Program-made: the position numbers and the translations under genes
Assembly (NCBI GenBank): GCA_035532215.1
Contig: DATKRK010000309.1
Span: 1-12,819 of the forward strand
Length of the DNA: 12,819 nucleotides
Direction: 5' to 3'
Source of the DNA: JAICIG01 sp035532215
Lineage (GTDB): Bacteria > Planctomycetota > Planctomycetia > Pirellulales > JAICIG01
Part shown: piece by piece, positions 12,071-12,819 of the stretch
How positions within the stretch are numbered: the stretch's first letter is position 1
How the letters are laid out: each line of letters starts with the position of its first letter
Notes under the pieces: generated by a model
What the model saw: the letters and a program-made list of their open reading frames with translations, nothing else
Database searches by the model: none
What the model was told of the DNA's origin: nothing

Positions 12071-12819
12071 TTAGCCCGCCAGGGTCAAGGCGGGTTGGCC
12101 GCAGTTTTCGCATGTCTCCGCTCCGTGCATCGCGTCTTCTGTCGCCAAGGCGGCGTCGCGCGGTTGGCCATCTTGGCATCTGGAAGTTTCCGCTTGCGAC
12201 GCGGCGCCGCGGCCATGGTCGCTTTCCGCGTCTGGCGAGCCGGAGGCGTCAGCCTCCGTGTCGTCGAGCGTGGTGGCGGCGCCGCGGCCATGGTCGCTTT
12301 TCGCTCCGCGAAAAGACGTGCTTTCGCGGAGCGAATGACGACGATCTGCTCCTGGCGAGCCGGAGGCGTGAGCCTCCGTGTCGTCGAGCGTGGTGGCGGC
12401 GCCTGCAAACCCGGAGGCTGACGCCTCCGGCTCGCCGCTTTCCAACGTAGAAGCGGCATCCTTGCCGCTTTCCAACGCGGCAGGGATGCCGCGTCTACGG
12501 TCATGCTCCGGCTCGCCCAGGCTCCACTGCCACGGTCCGCGAAAGCCGGCCTTGTGCGGCGAGAGCCCGAGCGATTGGGCGGCGCGGCGCAGGGTGCGGG
12601 TCGAAATGCCGCAGTCGCGGGCCTGGCGGAACAGCTCGCGCGACTCGATCGGCCCGCCGGCCAGCGCGTCCAGCAGCCAGCACGCGGCGGTTTCGCGCTC
12701 GTGCCGCGCTTCGAGCCGCCGCGACAAGGGGGCGATGAACTCGTCGGCCGTGGCGTCGACGGGCGCCTCGCTCCAAATCAGCCGGCCGTCGACCGCCTCG
12801 AACGACGCGGCGGCCGGCG
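12071..12819 (-). CDS. C-terminal part of an AAA/RepA-like ATPase with repeat-built tail
   Basis: The reading frame is open from the right window edge, so the start and any ATPase domain are missing; 248 residues are visible. The first part reads SFEAVDGRLIWSEAPVD and then a winged-helix-like module (about 37-101 of the visible part): SRRLEARHERETAACWLLDA, SRELFRQARDCGISTRTLRR and GPWQWSLGE. In planctomycete genomes this ending is familiar to me from AAA-family (RepA-like helicase) proteins; the ATPase call rests on that, not on a visible Walker motif. The rest of the tail (about residues 103-232) is low-complexity and encoded by palindromic repeats: ATTLDDTEAHASGSP and ATTLDDTEADASGSP occur 40 codons apart, and SDHGRGA occurs twice. 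It closes with ETCENCG, a Cys-x2-Cys pair resembling half a zinc ribbon, suggesting the original C-terminus. A decayed 3' end cannot be excluded. The sugar-transferase gene follows 49 bp downstream. Confidence 0.6.
   Translation of the reverse strand, partial: PAAASFEAVDGRLIWSEAPVDATADEFIAPLSRRLEARHERETAACWLLDALAGGPIESRELFRQARDCGISTRTLRRAAQSLGLSPHKAGFRGPWQWSLGEPEHDRRRGIPAALESGKDAASTLESGEPEASASGFAGAATTLDDTEAHASGSPGADRRHSLRESTSFRGAKSDHGRGAATTLDDTEADASGSPDAESDHGRGAASQAETSRCQDGQPRDAALATEDAMHGAETCENCGQPALTLAG
12201..12300. repeat. 25-bp direct repeat, two copies, period 75
   Basis: Positions 12201-12225 and 12276-12300 are identical over 25 nt (gcggcgccgcggccatggtc plus gcttt). The period equals 25 codons, so in the minus-strand frame both encode KSDHGRGA or ESDHGRGA. 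The second copy overlaps the end of the first 51-bp repeat. Confidence 0.85.
12233..12403. repeat. 51-bp direct repeat, two copies, period 120, with GGCGAG palindromes
   Basis: 12233-12283 and 12353-12403 match at 50 of 51 positions (c at 12250 against g at 12370). Each begins with a GGCGAG-family palindrome (12234-12261 and 12354-12381), which differs from 8308-8335 by one and two bases. The period is 40 codons, so the frame of the AAA-type gene is kept. Confidence 0.9.
12300..12335. repeat. 14-bp perfect inverted repeat inside the coding tail
   Basis: Arms 12300-12313 and 12322-12335 (core cgctccgcgaaa / tttcgcggagcg) enclose an 8-nt loop. The sequence is unrelated to the other palindromes of the window. 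It lies between the two 51-bp repeats and encodes HSLRESTSFRGAKS in the minus-strand frame. I associate such cgctccgcgaaa palindromes with planctomycete intergenic DNA, but this is memory and not a search result. Confidence 0.85.
12409..12436. repeat. GGCGAG-family palindrome, reverse orientation
   Basis: All 28 nt are identical to the right arm of the inverted repeat at 8347-8374, about 4 kb away. Together with 12354-12381 it forms an inverted pair across a 27-nt spacer, the same pairing seen at 8308-8374, but here within an open reading frame. Confidence 0.9.
12447..12498 (-). repeat. 52-bp GTAG-headed inverted-pair palindrome, copy 3, in coding sequence
   Basis: Read on the minus strand this copy matches 10569-10620 at every arm position and differs only in the centre (gttggaaa against gttagaaa). 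It lies in the AAA-type reading frame directly after the winged-helix-like module and encodes RRRGIPAALESGKDAAST. Because 52 is not a multiple of three, it must have arrived with compensating bases or be part of a larger in-frame insertion. Confidence 0.9.

Noticed and set aside
12053..12421. 122-codon plus-strand frame across the repeat region
   Set aside because: Its sequence is only the translation of the repeats on the other strand; the minus frame is longer, continues from the winged-helix-like module and ends with a Cys pair.

Overview
The window looks like a chromosomal segment of a high-GC planctomycete, probably of the Pirellulales type (inference). The clues are a short sigma-70 factor of the Planctomycetes-specific type, a conserved planctomycete TPR protein, a two-helix membrane protein I associate with that phylum, a CobA-HemD fusion, weak or absent Shine-Dalgarno sites, and many short GC-rich palindromic repeats. 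I see no tRNA, rRNA, CRISPR array, transposase or phage gene.

Layout. 1-526: no convincing gene; palindromic repeats, a TATAAT-like box and an unexplained open minus-strand frame. 527-4507 (+): a large secreted protein with a glycoside-hydrolase-like (GHL10-type) barrel and a C-terminal carbohydrate-binding-like sandwich. 4508-4921: repeat mosaic between convergent genes. 4922-5200 (-): rpsT (ribosomal protein bS20), preceded on the same strand by a TPR protein (5254-6693). 6745-8259 (+): CobA-HemD, divergent from the TPR gene, supplying uroporphyrinogen III and precorrin-2 for siroheme or cobalamin. 8260-8593: a strong inverted repeat and a 23-bp tandem repeat. 8594-9388 (+): a protein resembling a degenerate NodB/polysaccharide-deacetylase fold. 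9389-9567: GGAG-headed palindromes. 9568-9750 (-): small membrane protein, divergent from the sigma factor (9904-10542, +). 10539-10620: GTAG-headed palindromes between convergent genes. 10633-12021 (-): polyprenyl-phosphate sugar transferase that starts polysaccharide synthesis. 12071-12819 (-): C-terminal part of what looks like an AAA/RepA-like ATPase, running off the right edge, whose tail is built from the same palindromic repeats kept in frame.

The genes do not form one pathway; most are single units or pairs. The unifying theme is the repeat population. Several unrelated sequence families share one design: a mini-hairpin with a stem of about 6-8 bp and a 4-nt loop, a short 5' head (GTAG, GGAG or GGCGAG), and frequent inverted pairing. 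This is the design of REP/BIME elements mobilised by TnpA-REP (RAYT) enzymes in other bacteria. Repeats occupy all three convergent spacers and one tandem spacer but neither divergent spacer. One supplies the stop codon of the sigma-factor gene, and several families lie inside the AAA-type reading frame without closing it. I regard this as the most interesting signal here.
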